Assembly (NCBI RefSeq): GCF_039621855.1
Contig: NZ_CP155071.1
Coordinates: forward strand, 4,402,001-4,466,000
DNA length: 64,000 nucleotides
Origin: Erwinia sp. HDF1-3R
GTDB lineage: Bacteria; Pseudomonadota; Gammaproteobacteria; Enterobacterales; Enterobacteriaceae
Direction: 5' to 3'
The position numbers and the translations under genes are program-made. Every line of letters begins with the position of its first letter. Within the stretch, counting starts at the first letter, position 1. Below are positions 10,673-21,238 of this stretch, piece after piece. A model generated the notes under the pieces. That model did not search any database and had not been told where the DNA came from. It worked only from the letters and a program-made list of their open reading frames with translations.

Positions 10673-10867
10673 ATCAAAGTTAAAGGGCAGTGGAAATATC
10701 TGTAGCGGGCCGTCGACACTGAAGGCCAGACCATCGACTTACTGCTGATCGCCAAACGCGATGCTGCTGCATTACGCTTTTTTCGCAAAGTGATTAGACA
10801 CCACAGTGAACCAGAGAGGCTGACCACTGATAAAAGTGTTGCCAACACGGCGGCAAGACTACAGTAA
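10673..10867 (+). pseudogene. Remnant of an IS6-family transposase
   Basis: One frame reads IKVKGQWKYL, stop, RAVDTEGQTIDLLLIAKRD, AALRFFRKVIRHHSEPERL, TTDKS. This is the central part of an IS6-type DDE transposase, where the family has YLYRAVD. The Tyr codon has become TAG at 10703-10705, and another stop ends the frame at 10865. Neither the N-terminal helix-turn-helix part, the final catalytic Glu segment nor terminal inverted repeats are present. It is a dead fragment marking past insertion in this accessory stretch. Confidence 0.75.
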
Positions 10868-11147
10868 ACGCACTAATAAGGCGGTTTGAAACCCAACCAT
10901 ACGGAACTGTATGCTAAATGTATTTTTTAAGCAGATTCGGCGAATAAAGCAAACGTCGGGCTATGTTTACTCTTTTAGTAAACGCCAGTACACATTGAGC
11001 TTTCGGCATTTTTGGGGTTAATCAACCCGGTGATGAAATCAACATAAACCTGTCTGGATAACCTGTTACTTTATAAATTTAAAATCATAATGTTACGTTT
11101 TAAACGTACGTTTCCGTTCCATTGGACGTCAGACTCCAAAAGGTAAT

Positions 11148-12215
11148 TTACGCTCCTGTACCTGCTTTTGCTGCGGGCACTCTCCGGCTTCTCAACCTGT
11201 TTCTTAGCGCTGGTTCGGCATATTGACTGATCAGATACGCAATGTAATAAAGTACGGTCGCCACCACAATGGGCATCAGCAGCATCACCCACTCGTTGGT
11301 AATGTAGCGATTAATTTTAATCAGCGAACCGATCATCAGGTTTTCATGAAGTAAATAGAAGGCATAGCTGGCAAAGCCCATCGCCGTCAGGAATCGCACG
11401 GACAGTATTCTCTCCAGCCATTTTGAATAAAAACTGGCAATGAAAAACACCATAACTAATAGCAGTGGAAGCAGAGTTATCGCTCCCGCATTTTTCACGT
11501 AATAGCTGAAGTTGATTAGCATCCCGAATATGACTAACGCGTAGTGAAACAATTTATCGCGATTGTGCATCCTTTCATAAACCAGACAACCCACCATAAA
11601 CCATGAATAATGAATGAAGCCAAACTTTGAAATAACATCGATCAAACCGGGATGTCCTAAAGACTTCAGAACCGAAGAGGCCGATAAAAGCAGCATCGGT
11701 ACCAGCAGCGCGGGTAAGCAGTACCGTCTTCCCAGGGTAAAATAGACGGCACCGATAATCACATAGAACAGCGCTTCAACGTACAGCGACCAGAAAGAAC
11801 CTGCTAACGACTTAAATTCTATTCCGGTAATTTGTGAAAGCGTTTCAGGATTGATGAAAATTAGCCCGGGCAGCAGATTTTTTGCATGGGGCGCGATGTC
11901 TGTCCATTCCGGGAACAGGCCCCCCGCCAGGTAAAGCAGCAGGCTGGCAATGAGCATCGCCGGAAATAAACGCAGCCAGCGTTTTCTAAGAAAGCTGAGG
12001 TAACTGTCGGATTTGTCCAGTGTCATAAATATGACAAATCCCGAAATCATAAAAAACAGTTCAACGCCAAGCCAGCCGAAAGAGAAAACAGGAATATGCT
12101 TTGTAATATGGGAATAGGGTAATAACGCCTCCCATCGCACATAGGCATGGTAACCGATGACCAGAAGAATAGCTAAACCACGCATCCCATCGAGATGCTT
12201 AATACGCGAGTGCAT
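11148..12215 (-). CDS. Acyltransferase family 3 membrane protein (OafA/YrhL type)
   Basis: A 355-residue integral membrane protein with about ten hydrophobic segments. It has the family's N-terminal LDGMRGLAILLVIGYH with the conserved Arg-X10-His, then GWLGVELFFMISGFVIF and GSFWSLYVEALFY. Such proteins transfer O-acetyl or other acyl groups to surface polysaccharides, lipopolysaccharide or periplasmic glucans. The substrate cannot be told, since no glycosyltransferase genes are nearby. There is no SGNH domain fused at the C-terminus. It stands alone between yheS and yheT and is probably an accessory gene. Confidence 0.88.
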   Translation of the reverse strand: MHSRIKHLDGMRGLAILLVIGYHAYVRWEALLPYSHITKHIPVFSFGWLGVELFFMISGFVIFMTLDKSDSYLSFLRKRWLRLFPAMLIASLLLYLAGGLFPEWTDIAPHAKNLLPGLIFINPETLSQITGIEFKSLAGSFWSLYVEALFYVIIGAVYFTLGRRYCLPALLVPMLLLSASSVLKSLGHPGLIDVISKFGFIHYSWFMVGCLVYERMHNRDKLFHYALVIFGMLINFSYYVKNAGAITLLPLLLVMVFFIASFYSKWLERILSVRFLTAMGFASYAFYLLHENLMIGSLIKINRYITNEWVMLLMPIVVATVLYYIAYLISQYAEPALRNRLRSRRVPAAKAGTGA

Positions 12216-12656
12216 AATACCCCCAGGGGGATAGCGGAAAAGTTAAGTGAAGCTAGCACTGCGTTATTTTTAATTCAACTGGCCTTATTCTGATTATCGA
12301 CCGGGTATACGCACCAATGGCGTCGCTTTGGGTGAGCCAGACCTGAACTGAGATTAAAAACTTTTTTAGTAATATCTTCAATGAACTTTCAATGAATTTC
12401 CGATGAACTTTCAATGAATTTATAATGCGTTTTTATTAACGGAGCTTGTGGCCCCCTCAATGATTACAGGCCTCAATCAGACTCTGGCTAATATCCATTA
12501 GTATCGTCTGGATCACATTTTACCCGGACCTTAAGCGCATTATTCAGGGTAGCGGCGGGTTTATGTCGCTCCCCCGCCTGCCCCCCCTGCTCATCTTCCC
12601 TCTGATCGTTAAACTCAATAGCAGCAACAAGGTGCAGCGCTATTCCGCGCAGTGAT
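12216..12656. other. Intergenic region between acyltransferase and LysE-type genes
   Basis: This stretch of 441 bp must contain the promoter of the minus-strand acyltransferase at its left end. Apart from the short tandem repeat at 12380-12423, I see no gene or recognisable element. The right half is GC-richer than the left. Confidence 0.4.
12380..12423. repeat. Two-copy 22 bp tandem repeat
   Basis: AATGAACTTTCAATGAATTT followed by CC is repeated directly with changes only at the first and the last two bases of the second copy. Each unit itself holds two ATGAA(C/T)TT words, so the region contains four such words. No function is evident. Confidence 0.6.
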
Positions 12657-13259
12657 TTAGTGCCAAATCAGCAGCACGCAGGCGGCGGTCAGTAAGCCCA
12701 TAAAGACGTTGAAAATCGTCCAGGCCCGGCGGCTGCGCAGGATACGCCCAATCAGCGTCCCGAAACCCAGCCAGATAACGCCGGAAACCGCATTCACCAG
12801 TGCCATCGCCGCGCTGATGGCGATGACTGAACCGCGATAGGCCTCACCGGCCAGGCTGAAGCTTGCCACCGCACCCAGCGCCATCAGCCAGGCTTTTGGA
12901 TTAACCAGCTGCAACAGCCCACCCTGCCAGAATGGCATCGGTGAAGCCGGGCCGTCGCCGGGGTCCAGTTTTTCATACTTCGCGGTTGCTATTTTCCATG
13001 CCAGCCAGAGAAGATAAGCGCTACCGGCAATTTTCAGGATAAGGTGAAGGGAGGGATAAAGCAGAATCAATCCGCCGACGCCGAAGGCCACCAGAAGCAA
13101 CATGACCTGCATACCGATCATGATGCCGATTATCAGCCACAGCGAGCGCAAAAAACCAAAATTGGCGCCGGAGGCGGTGAGTAACATATTATTAGGGCCT
13201 GGCGTGATCGCAGCAACCCACAGAAAGCCGAGCATGGATAAAAATAAATTCAGTTCCAT
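12657..13259 (-). CDS. LysE/RhtB-family amino-acid exporter
   Basis: A 200-residue membrane protein with about six hydrophobic segments. It carries the family signature FLWVAAITPGPNNMLLTASGANFG near the N-terminus and LVNPKAWLMALGAVASF near residue 120. The frame is open for 51 codons further upstream, but only the Met at 13259 gives the usual length and puts the signature in place. An AGGAG lies 12 bases upstream. Family members export basic amino acids, homoserine or threonine; the substrate is unknown here. It is divergent from yheT and has no regulator beside it. Confidence 0.88.
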   Translation of the reverse strand: MELNLFLSMLGFLWVAAITPGPNNMLLTASGANFGFLRSLWLIIGIMIGMQVMLLLVAFGVGGLILLYPSLHLILKIAGSAYLLWLAWKIATAKYEKLDPGDGPASPMPFWQGGLLQLVNPKAWLMALGAVASFSLAGEAYRGSVIAISAAMALVNAVSGVIWLGFGTLIGRILRSRRAWTIFNVFMGLLTAACVLLIWH

Positions 13260-13343
13260 ATGATATGGGTGCTCCTCACCCCCTGAAAAAAGCAGACGCT
13301 TTGAAGCTAACAATGTGACAGAGATCCTACAAGCATTTTGAAT

Positions 13344-14336
13344 ATGAATTTTAATCGCCCCCCGGCGAGCCCATTTAATGCCCTGCCGGGCATGAGTAAT
13401 GCGCATTTGCAAACGCTTCTGCCCCGGCTGATTCGCCGACGTATCACGCTACAGCCCCACTGGCAGCGGCTGACTCTGCCGGACAGCGATTTCGTCGATC
13501 TGGCCTGGAGTGAAAATCCGGCGCTGGCGCGGCATAAGCCCAGGGTGGTCCTGTTTCACGGGCTGGAGGGCAGCTTTACCAGTCCCTATGCGCACGGGCT
13601 GCTTCAGGTATTCCGCGATCGCGGATGGCTGGGCGTCGTTATGCATTTTCGCGGCTGTAGCGGCGAACCAAATCGCCTGGCGAGGATTTACCACTCGGGC
13701 GAAACCGGCGATGCGCGCTATTTTATGCAGTGGCTGCGCGACGAATGGGGTCGCGTCCCAACTGCGGCCGTTGGCGTTTCGCTGGGGGGAAATATGCTCG
13801 CCTGCCTGCTGGGAGAGCAGAGAGAAGATTGCCTGATCGATGCCGCAGTGGTGGTCTCCGCGCCGCTGATGCTTGAGCCGTGCAGCAGGAAGCTGGAGCA
13901 GGGGCTGTCGCGCGTTTACCAGCGCTACCTGCTAAACCTGCTAAAGCAAAATGCCGGGCGAAAGCTACGTGCATGGCCGGGTACGCTGCCGGTTGACCTG
14001 CCCGGGCTGGAAGCATTAAAAACGCTGCGTGACTTCGATAACGCCATCACCGCGCCTGCCCATGGCTTTCTTGACGCGACGGACTATTATCAACGCTGTA
14101 GCGCCATGCCGCTGCTGCCCGGCGTACGCAAGCCGCTACTGATTATTCATGCCAGGGACGACCCTTTTATGACTGATGAGGTTATCCCCGCGCCTGACCT
14201 GCTGCCCCCGTCGGTGGAGTATCAGCTCACCCGGCACGGCGGGCATGTAGGATTTGTTGGGGGGACCCTGCGCAGCCCCGAAATGTGGCTGGAGCAGCGT
14301 ATCCCCGAATGGCTTTCAACCTGGCTGGACAACTAA
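13344..14336 (+). CDS. yheT: Alpha/beta-hydrolase YheT
   Basis: A 330-residue alpha/beta-hydrolase of the YheT/ABHD1-3 family. It has the oxyanion-side FHGLEGS (about residue 72), the nucleophile elbow GVSLGG (Ser about 145) and a C-terminal RHGGHVGF with the likely catalytic His. An acidic residue in HARDDPF completes the triad. The ATG at 13344 was preferred over an in-frame TTG six bases upstream. It is followed after one base by yheU, as in E. coli. The natural substrate is unknown; carboxylesterase activity is family knowledge. Confidence 0.93.
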   Translation: MNFNRPPASPFNALPGMSNAHLQTLLPRLIRRRITLQPHWQRLTLPDSDFVDLAWSENPALARHKPRVVLFHGLEGSFTSPYAHGLLQVFRDRGWLGVVMHFRGCSGEPNRLARIYHSGETGDARYFMQWLRDEWGRVPTAAVGVSLGGNMLACLLGEQREDCLIDAAVVVSAPLMLEPCSRKLEQGLSRVYQRYLLNLLKQNAGRKLRAWPGTLPVDLPGLEALKTLRDFDNAITAPAHGFLDATDYYQRCSAMPLLPGVRKPLLIIHARDDPFMTDEVIPAPDLLPPSVEYQLTRHGGHVGFVGGTLRSPEMWLEQRIPEWLSTWLDN

Positions 14337-14337
14337 C

Positions 14338-14556
14338 GTGATTATTCCCTGGAAAGAGCTGGACGCAGAGACGCTGGATAACCTGATTGAATCTTTCGTG
14401 CTGAGAGAAGGCACCGACTACGGCGAGCAGGAGCGCTCGCTGACGCAGAAAGTGGAGGACGTACGCCGTCAGCTTATCAGTGGTGAAGCCGTACTGGTCT
14501 GGTCCGAACTCCACGAGACGGTGAATATTATGCCGCGCGGCAGGATTACCGGTTAG
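14338..14556 (+). CDS. yheU: Conserved small protein YheU
   Basis: A 72-codon gene starting with GTG one base after the yheT stop. It reads [20 protein letters not shown] and ends near [15 protein letters not shown], very close to E. coli YheU of the same length. It is small, acidic and of unknown function. The tight spacing implies translational coupling to yheT. Confidence 0.92.
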   Translation: MIIPWKELDAETLDNLIESFVLREGTDYGEQERSLTQKVEDVRRQLISGEAVLVWSELHETVNIMPRGRITG

Positions 14557-14639
14557 CGATCGTGACCGGGCGTGACACCCGGACGCAAATCGTGTTACCA
14601 ATGCCGCCTTGATGCGTTTTTCTCAGAGAGTCGTTAGCC

Positions 14640-15509
14640 ATGTCAGCCAAACATCCTGTGATTGCCGTAACGGGTTCCAGCGGTGCGGGAACCACGACTA
14701 CCAGCCTGGCCTTCCGCAAAATTTTTCAGCAGCTAAACCTCCATGCCGCTGAAGTTGAAGGTGACAGCTTCCACCGCTTTACGCGTCCTGAAATGGATAT
14801 GGCTATTCGTAAAGCGCGTGATATGGGCCGCCATATCAGCTATTTCGGCCCCGAGGCTAACGATTTTGCCCTGCTGGAGCACACGTTTGCCGAATATGGC
14901 CGCAGCGGCAGCGGCCAGTCGCGTAAATACCTGCACACCTACGATGAAGCGGTACCCTGGAACCAGGTGCCGGGCACCTTTACGCCCTGGCAGCCGCTGC
15001 CCGAGCCGACTGACGTGCTGTTCTATGAAGGTTTACACGGTGGCGTAATGACGCCGCAGCATAACGTTGCGGAGAATGTCGATCTGCTGGTCGGCGTGGT
15101 ACCGATCGTCAACCTTGAGTGGATCCAAAAGCTGGTCCGCGACACCAGCGAGCGGGGGCACTCCCGCGAGGCGGTGATGGACTCCGTGGTACGCTCGATG
15201 GAGGACTACATCAACTATATTACCCCGCAGTTTTCGCGCACCCACATCAACTTTCAGCGCGTACCTACGGTGGATACCTCCAATCCGTTTGCGGCACGCG
15301 GTATCCCATCGCTTGATGAAAGCTTTGTGGTTATCCACTTCCAGGCGCTGGAGGATATTGATTTCCCCTATCTCCTGTCGATGCTGCAGGGCGCGTTTAT
15401 CTCTCAGATCAATACGCTGGTGGTGCCGGGCGGCAAAATGGGGCTGGCGATGGAGCTGATAATGGGGCCGCTGGTCAGGCGTCTGATTGAGGGGAAAAAG
15501 ATAGTCTGA
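14640..15509 (+). CDS. prkB: Phosphoribulokinase-like protein PrkB
   Basis: A 289-residue P-loop kinase-like protein of the phosphoribulokinase/uridine kinase family, the same length as E. coli PrkB. The P-loop is GSSGAGTTTTS (about residue 12), followed by VEGDSFHR, and YEGLHGG lies near residue 130. The enterobacterial protein has no known Calvin-cycle role, and its physiological substrate is not established. It belongs to the yheTU-prkB block. Confidence 0.93.
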   Translation: MSAKHPVIAVTGSSGAGTTTTSLAFRKIFQQLNLHAAEVEGDSFHRFTRPEMDMAIRKARDMGRHISYFGPEANDFALLEHTFAEYGRSGSGQSRKYLHTYDEAVPWNQVPGTFTPWQPLPEPTDVLFYEGLHGGVMTPQHNVAENVDLLVGVVPIVNLEWIQKLVRDTSERGHSREAVMDSVVRSMEDYINYITPQFSRTHINFQRVPTVDTSNPFAARGIPSLDESFVVIHFQALEDIDFPYLLSMLQGAFISQINTLVVPGGKMGLAMELIMGPLVRRLIEGKKIV

Positions 15510-15557
15510 GACACCGTGCGTTAAGCACAGAGAAAAAAACAGTCTGGGCCACTGCGC

Positions 15558-15582
15558 ATTAGCCCCACAGGCTGGGGCTAAT
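15558..15582. terminator. Stem-loop between convergent prkB and yhfA
   Basis: ATTAGCCCC and GGGGCTAAT form a perfect 9 bp stem around a 7-base loop, 6 bp before the end of yhfA. It is placed as a bidirectional terminator but lacks a clear U-tract on either side. Confidence 0.5.
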
Positions 15583-15588
15583 GGAATG

Positions 15589-15993
15589 TTAAATTTCGAT
15601 CGCTTCAAAGCTGTGGGTGATTTCAACGCCTTTGCCCAGCATCAGGGCAACGGAGCAATACTTTTCTGCCGACAGGTCGACGGCGCGGGAAACGGCTTTC
15701 TCCTCCAGGCCCTTACCGCTGACAATAAAGTGCAGGTTGATATGGGTGAACAGACGGGGTGCTTCTTCCCGGCGTTCGGAAGTCAGTTTGACCTCGCAGT
15801 CAGCCACGTCATGGCGCCCCTTTTGCAGGATTGACACCACGTCGATGGCGCTACACCCGCCGGCCGCCATCAGCACCATTTCCATTGGGCTGGGTGCCTT
15901 ATCGCCCGCATTGCCGTCCATTAAAATCTGGTGTCCAGATGAGGATTCTCCCAAAAAGGTGAGCCCTTCTACCCATTTAACACGTGCTTGCAT
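15589..15993 (-). CDS. yhfA: OsmC-family protein YhfA
   Basis: A 134-residue member of the OsmC/Ohr fold with the expected SPMEMVLMAAGGCSAIDVVSIL segment, which carries the conserved Cys of the family, and an AVDLSAEKYCSVALML segment carrying the second Cys. This suggests thiol peroxidase-like chemistry, although YhfA itself is uncharacterised. It is divergent from crp, the usual enterobacterial arrangement. Confidence 0.93.
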   Translation of the reverse strand: MQARVKWVEGLTFLGESSSGHQILMDGNAGDKAPSPMEMVLMAAGGCSAIDVVSILQKGRHDVADCEVKLTSERREEAPRLFTHINLHFIVSGKGLEEKAVSRAVDLSAEKYCSVALMLGKGVEITHSFEAIEI

Positions 15994-16301
15994 AACAAAT
16001 CCCTCTAAGTCATTCAGTTAACGCCAGATTACGCTTCGGCAACAAAAACGGCAATGCGACAATTTTCACACTATGCTGAAGCGAGACAACACAAGACACT
16101 CGTTCCAAGCTGTGCTACAAACAAAGCTGTAATAATTTCGTTCGTACTCTACAAGCATGACGAAACGGCACAACATAACGACCCAGGCCTGCGACAGGGT
16201 TCGGGATAATTTCCCTGAGGGGAAACGCGTCACTATTTCAACGCCTGACAGGGAACTCTGCCCCTGTGTTTAGGCATGATGACAACAGAGGATAATCGCG
16301 A
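15994..16301. promoter_or_regulatory. yhfA-crp divergent promoter region
   Basis: These 308 bp separate two divergent genes. The last part, ACAGAGGATAATCGCG before the crp ATG, is nearly the same as the E. coli crp leader and contains its Shine-Dalgarno (AGAGGA). In E. coli this region holds CRP sites for autoregulation and a divergent RNA. I could not pick out a convincing CRP box by eye. Confidence 0.55.
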
Positions 16302-16934
16302 ATGGTTCTCGGCAAACCGCAAACAGACCCGACTCTTGAATGGTTCCTGTCACATTGCCATATTCATAAGTATCCATCCAAAAGCACGCTAATTCACCAG
16401 GGTGAGAAAGCGGAAACGCTTTACTACATCGTGAAAGGTTCAGTAGCGGTGCTCATTAAGGATGAGGAAGGCAAAGAGATGATCCTCTCTTACCTCAACC
16501 AGGGCGACTTTATCGGTGAACTTGGCCTGTTTGAAGAGGGTCAGGAGCGTAGCGCATGGGTCAGGGCGAAAACCGCCTGTGAAGTGGCTGAAATATCCTA
16601 TAAGAAATTCCGTCAGCTTATTCAGGTTAACCCTGATATTCTGATGCGACTCTCTTCGCAGATGGCTCGTCGCCTGCAGGTGACGTCTGAGAAAGTGGGG
16701 AATTTAGCTTTCCTCGATGTGACGGGTCGCATCGCGCAGACGCTACTGAATCTGGCTAAGCAGCCGGATGCAATGACTCACCCGGATGGGATGCAGATCA
16801 AAATCACCCGCCAGGAAATTGGTCAGATTGTGGGCTGCTCGCGCGAAACCGTGGGCCGCATACTCAAAATGCTGGAAGATCAGAATCTGATCTCCGCACA
16901 CGGTAAAACTATCGTAGTTTATGGCACGCGCTAA
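16302..16934 (+). CDS. crp: cAMP receptor protein CRP
   Basis: The global regulator of carbon catabolism, 210 residues as in E. coli. The N-terminal cyclic-nucleotide-binding beta-roll includes [15 protein letters not shown], where E73 and R83-type residues contact cAMP. A long dimer helix follows, then the C-terminal helix-turn-helix with recognition helix [15 protein letters not shown]. It is nearly identical to E. coli CRP with only a few N-terminal substitutions. A strong terminator follows. Confidence 0.99.
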   Translation: MVLGKPQTDPTLEWFLSHCHIHKYPSKSTLIHQGEKAETLYYIVKGSVAVLIKDEEGKEMILSYLNQGDFIGELGLFEEGQERSAWVRAKTACEVAEISYKKFRQLIQVNPDILMRLSSQMARRLQVTSEKVGNLAFLDVTGRIAQTLLNLAKQPDAMTHPDGMQIKITRQEIGQIVGCSRETVGRILKMLEDQNLISAHGKTIVVYGTR

Positions 16935-16951
16935 CCGGCTCTGATCCCCCC

Positions 16952-16978
16952 GGCGCAACCTCCCGTTGCGCCTTTTTT
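16952..16978 (+). terminator. Rho-independent terminator of crp
   Basis: GGCGCAAC and GTTGCGCC form an 8 bp GC-rich stem with a 5-base loop, followed by six T residues. It lies 18 bp after the crp stop. Confidence 0.9.
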
Positions 16979-16992
16979 ATTGGTATGGAGCG

Positions 16993-19125
16993 ATGTGGCG
17001 CAGACTGATTTATCATCCTGAGGTTAACTATGCCCTGCGTCAGACGCTGGTGCTCTGTTTACCAGTAGCGATTGGATGGCTGTTGGGCGATCTGCAAAAG
17101 GGACTGCTGTTCTCCCTGGTACCCGCATGCTGCAATAACGCCGGTCTGGATACGCCGCATAAGCGCTTTTTCAAACGCCTTATCGTGGGCGGAAGCCTGT
17201 TTGCCTTTAGTAGCTTTCTGATCCAGTACCTGGGTGAGCACAGCGTTCCCCTGCCTGCGATTCTGTTTGCTATGGCAATGCTGCTGGGCGTCACGGGTGA
17301 AATCAGCCCACTGCATGCCAGGCTGCTGCCCGGATCGCTTATCGCCGCCATCTTCACCCTGAGTCTGGCCGGTCGCATGCCGATATGGGAGCCGCCCCTG
17401 CTCTACGTGCTGGGGACGATCTGGTACGGGGTGTTCAACTGGTTCTGGTTCTGGCTGTGGAAAGAGCAGCCGATGCGCGAAACCCTCAGCCTGCTATACC
17501 GCGAGCTGGCCGACTATTGTGAAGCCAAATATACCCTGCTCACCCGTCTGACCGATCCTGAAAAAGCCCTGCCGCCGCTGCTGGCCCGCCAGCAAAAAGC
17601 CGTCGATCTGATCGGCATCTGCTATCAGCAGATGCATATGCTGGCCGCCAACCGCGACAGCCATCATAAACGTCTCATCCGCGCGTTTCAGGTCGCACTG
17701 GATTTGCAGGAGCATATCTCCGTCAGCCTGCATCAGCCTGAAGAGGTGCAGAAGCTGGTCGAAAAAAGCCATGCTGAAGCGGTCATTCGCTGGAACGCGC
17801 AAACCATCGCCGCTCGACTGCGGGAGCTGGCCGATGATATTCTCTACCACCGGCTGCCGGAGCGCTTTGTGATGGACAAGCCGCTCGGCGCACTTGAAAA
17901 AATCGCCCGTCGAAGCCGGGATAATCCGGTGGGACAGTTCTGCTACTACCACTTCAGCCGTATTGCGCGCGTCCTGCGCACGCAGCGCCCTTTATATCAG
18001 CGCGACCTGATGGCCGATCGCCAGCGCCGCCTGCCGCTGCTGGCCGCCTGCAAAAGCTATCTGTCGCTGAAGTCTGCCGCCCTGCGCACCGCCGCCCGCT
18101 TTGCCGTGATGCTCACCTTCGCCAGTACCCTGGCGATGTTTTTCGACCTGCCCAAGCCCTACTGGATCCTGATGACGGTGATGTTTGTCAGCCAGAATGG
18201 CTACAGCGCCACCCGCGTACGCATCCAGCACCGTGCACTCGGTACGCTGGCCGGGTTGATTATCGCCGCCGTCGCCCTGCGCCTCCACGCGCCTGAGGCG
18301 ATGGTGCTGTCGATAATGCTGGTTATCACGCTGGTCAGCTACCTGGTTATCCGCAAGTTCTATGGCTGGGCGATGATTGGTTTTACCGTCACCGCCGTGT
18401 ACTCGCTACAGTTGCTCTCGCTGAACGGCGCTGACTTCCTGCTGCCGCGGCTGATGGATACGCTGATGGGATGCATGATTGCCTTTGGCGGCATGATTTG
18501 GCTGTGGCCCCAGTGGCAAAGCGGGCTGCTGCGGCAAAATGCCCACGACGCGCTGGGCACCTACCAGGATGCGCTGCAAATGCTGCTTGGCAGCGAGCAG
18601 AATCCGGTCAGGCTGGCTTACCAGCGTATGCGCGCCAACCAGGCGCATAATGCGGTGTTCAACTCGCTTAATCAGGCCATGCAGGAACCGGGGTTTGATT
18701 CAAACTATCTGGCAGACATGAAGCTGTGGGTGACGCACAGTCAGTTTATTGTCGAGCATATCAACGCGATGACCATCCTCGCCCGTGAACATACGATGCT
18801 TACACCGGCGCTGGCCGAGCGCTACCTGCAAAGCTGTGAAATCGCCCTTCAGCGCTGCCAGCAGCGGCTGGAGTATGATGGTCCCGGCTCGGATACTAAC
18901 GTGCTGGAGGATGTACAGGGAGAGTTTGAACAGGGACCGATAACGATTCTGGAGCGACACCTGAGGCAGATACTCGATCACCTCAGGATTATGCATACCA
19001 TCTCTTCGCTGGCCTGGCGCGACAGACCCCATCATGGACGCTGGCTGTCGCGCCGCTTAAAAAAAGCGCCTGAAACGAAAGGCAGCAAGCACAGAGAGAA
19101 GCGGGAGGAGAGCAGGCAAGCATAA
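16993..19125 (+). CDS. yhfK: YhfK/YccS-family inner-membrane protein
   Basis: A 710-residue protein with two blocks of membrane helices (about residues 15-150 and 370-510), each followed by a large cytosolic helical domain, as in the FUSC/YccS family. The start MWRRLIYHPEVNYALRQTL matches E. coli YhfK. An in-frame TTG at 16966 lies inside the crp terminator and was rejected. The GGAG before the ATG is unusually close (2 bases). Family members are putative efflux or transport proteins; the substrate is unknown. The C-terminal tail is rich in Lys/Arg/Glu. Confidence 0.92.
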   Translation: MWRRLIYHPEVNYALRQTLVLCLPVAIGWLLGDLQKGLLFSLVPACCNNAGLDTPHKRFFKRLIVGGSLFAFSSFLIQYLGEHSVPLPAILFAMAMLLGVTGEISPLHARLLPGSLIAAIFTLSLAGRMPIWEPPLLYVLGTIWYGVFNWFWFWLWKEQPMRETLSLLYRELADYCEAKYTLLTRLTDPEKALPPLLARQQKAVDLIGICYQQMHMLAANRDSHHKRLIRAFQVALDLQEHISVSLHQPEEVQKLVEKSHAEAVIRWNAQTIAARLRELADDILYHRLPERFVMDKPLGALEKIARRSRDNPVGQFCYYHFSRIARVLRTQRPLYQRDLMADRQRRLPLLAACKSYLSLKSAALRTAARFAVMLTFASTLAMFFDLPKPYWILMTVMFVSQNGYSATRVRIQHRALGTLAGLIIAAVALRLHAPEAMVLSIMLVITLVSYLVIRKFYGWAMIGFTVTAVYSLQLLSLNGADFLLPRLMDTLMGCMIAFGGMIWLWPQWQSGLLRQNAHDALGTYQDALQMLLGSEQNPVRLAYQRMRANQAHNAVFNSLNQAMQEPGFDSNYLADMKLWVTHSQFIVEHINAMTILAREHTMLTPALAERYLQSCEIALQRCQQRLEYDGPGSDTNVLEDVQGEFEQGPITILERHLRQILDHLRIMHTISSLAWRDRPHHGRWLSRRLKKAPETKGSKHREKREESRQA

Positions 19126-19156
19126 CGCGGGGTTTTCAGCCATCCAATAATCTCCC

Positions 19157-19205
19157 TTCATGCTTCATGCTTCATGCTTCATGCTTCATGCTTCATGCTT
19201 CATGC
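19157..19205. repeat. Heptanucleotide tandem repeat, seven copies
   Basis: TTCATGC is repeated seven times without error (49 bp). The array lies between the convergent yhfK and argD genes and ends 2 bp before the argD stop codon. Perfect short arrays of this type change copy number by slipped-strand replication. Because it is outside the coding sequence, any effect would be on the 3' UTR or termination. Confidence 0.95.
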
Positions 19206-19207
19206 CG

Positions 19208-20467
<1,260 letters not shown>

Positions 20468-20508
20468 TCACAAAATATGCATAAAAAACCACTCAAAGGC
20501 AACTTAAT

Positions 20509-21084
20509 TTACGGCTTAAGGAAATTCTCCAGCAGCTGATGCCCCTGCTCGCTAAGAATGCTTTCCGGATGGAATTGCACCCCTTCCAGCCGCAGCTCAC
20601 GATGGCGAAGCCCCATAATCTCATCGGGCTGGCCGTTGCGCAGCGTCCAGGCCGTGACTTCAAACTCTGTGGGTAGCGATGCCTGCTCAACAATCAGTGA
20701 ATGGTAGCGCGTGACGGTCAGGGGATGATTCAGTCCGGCAAACACGCCGCCGTCACGGTGTTCAACCGGTGACGTTTTGCCGTGCATCACCTGGCGGGCG
20801 CGAACAACCCGGCCACCAAACGCCTGGGCAATGGCCTGATGCCCCAGGCAGACGCCTAAGATCGGTATCCTGCCGGCAAAATGACGAATAGCCGCCAGGG
20901 AAATACCCGCTTCGTTGGGCGTACAGGGCCCGGGAGAGATAACCAGATGCTGCGGACGCAGCGCGTCAATTTGCGCTAACGTCATCGCATCATTGCGCTG
21001 GACACACACGTCCACCCCCAGCTCGCAGAAATACTGGTAGAGATTCCAGGTGAAAGAGTCGTAATTATCAATAAGCAGCAGCAT
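20509..21084 (-). CDS. pabA: Aminodeoxychorismate synthase amidotransferase subunit PabA
   Basis: A class I glutamine amidotransferase of 191 residues that supplies ammonia to PabB for p-aminobenzoate (folate) synthesis. The catalytic Cys79 lies in GVCLGHQ, and the His/Glu pair lies in VQFHPES near the C-terminus. In E. coli, fic and yhfG separate it from ppiA. Here only 154 bp lie between, with no trace of those genes. Confidence 0.97.
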   Translation of the reverse strand: MLLLIDNYDSFTWNLYQYFCELGVDVCVQRNDAMTLAQIDALRPQHLVISPGPCTPNEAGISLAAIRHFAGRIPILGVCLGHQAIAQAFGGRVVRARQVMHGKTSPVEHRDGGVFAGLNHPLTVTRYHSLIVEQASLPTEFEVTAWTLRNGQPDEIMGLRHRELRLEGVQFHPESILSEQGHQLLENFLKP

Positions 21085-21160
21085 GGAGGCTCCGGGCCGG
21101 ATGAAGACGCCGCTATTCTACGCATTTTCCCCCTGTCCGTTTATCACTTTGCTCTGGATA

Positions 21161-21184
21161 GCAAAACGCGGCCTGAAGGCCGCG
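21161..21184 (-). terminator. Rho-independent terminator of ppiA
   Basis: Read on the minus strand, CGCGGCCT-TC-AGGCCGCG forms a very stable 8 bp hairpin followed by TTTT. It lies about 55 bp after the ppiA stop. Confidence 0.85.
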
Positions 21185-21238
21185 CTTACCGCCCTGAGAG
21201 CGCGGGCGGGAAGGAACGCAGAACGCAGGTCGAAACCG

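Noticed and set aside
10521..10867. Intact insertion sequence next to the secreted-protein gene
   Set aside because: The transposase has an internal stop, lacks both ends, and no terminal inverted repeats or target duplication were found.
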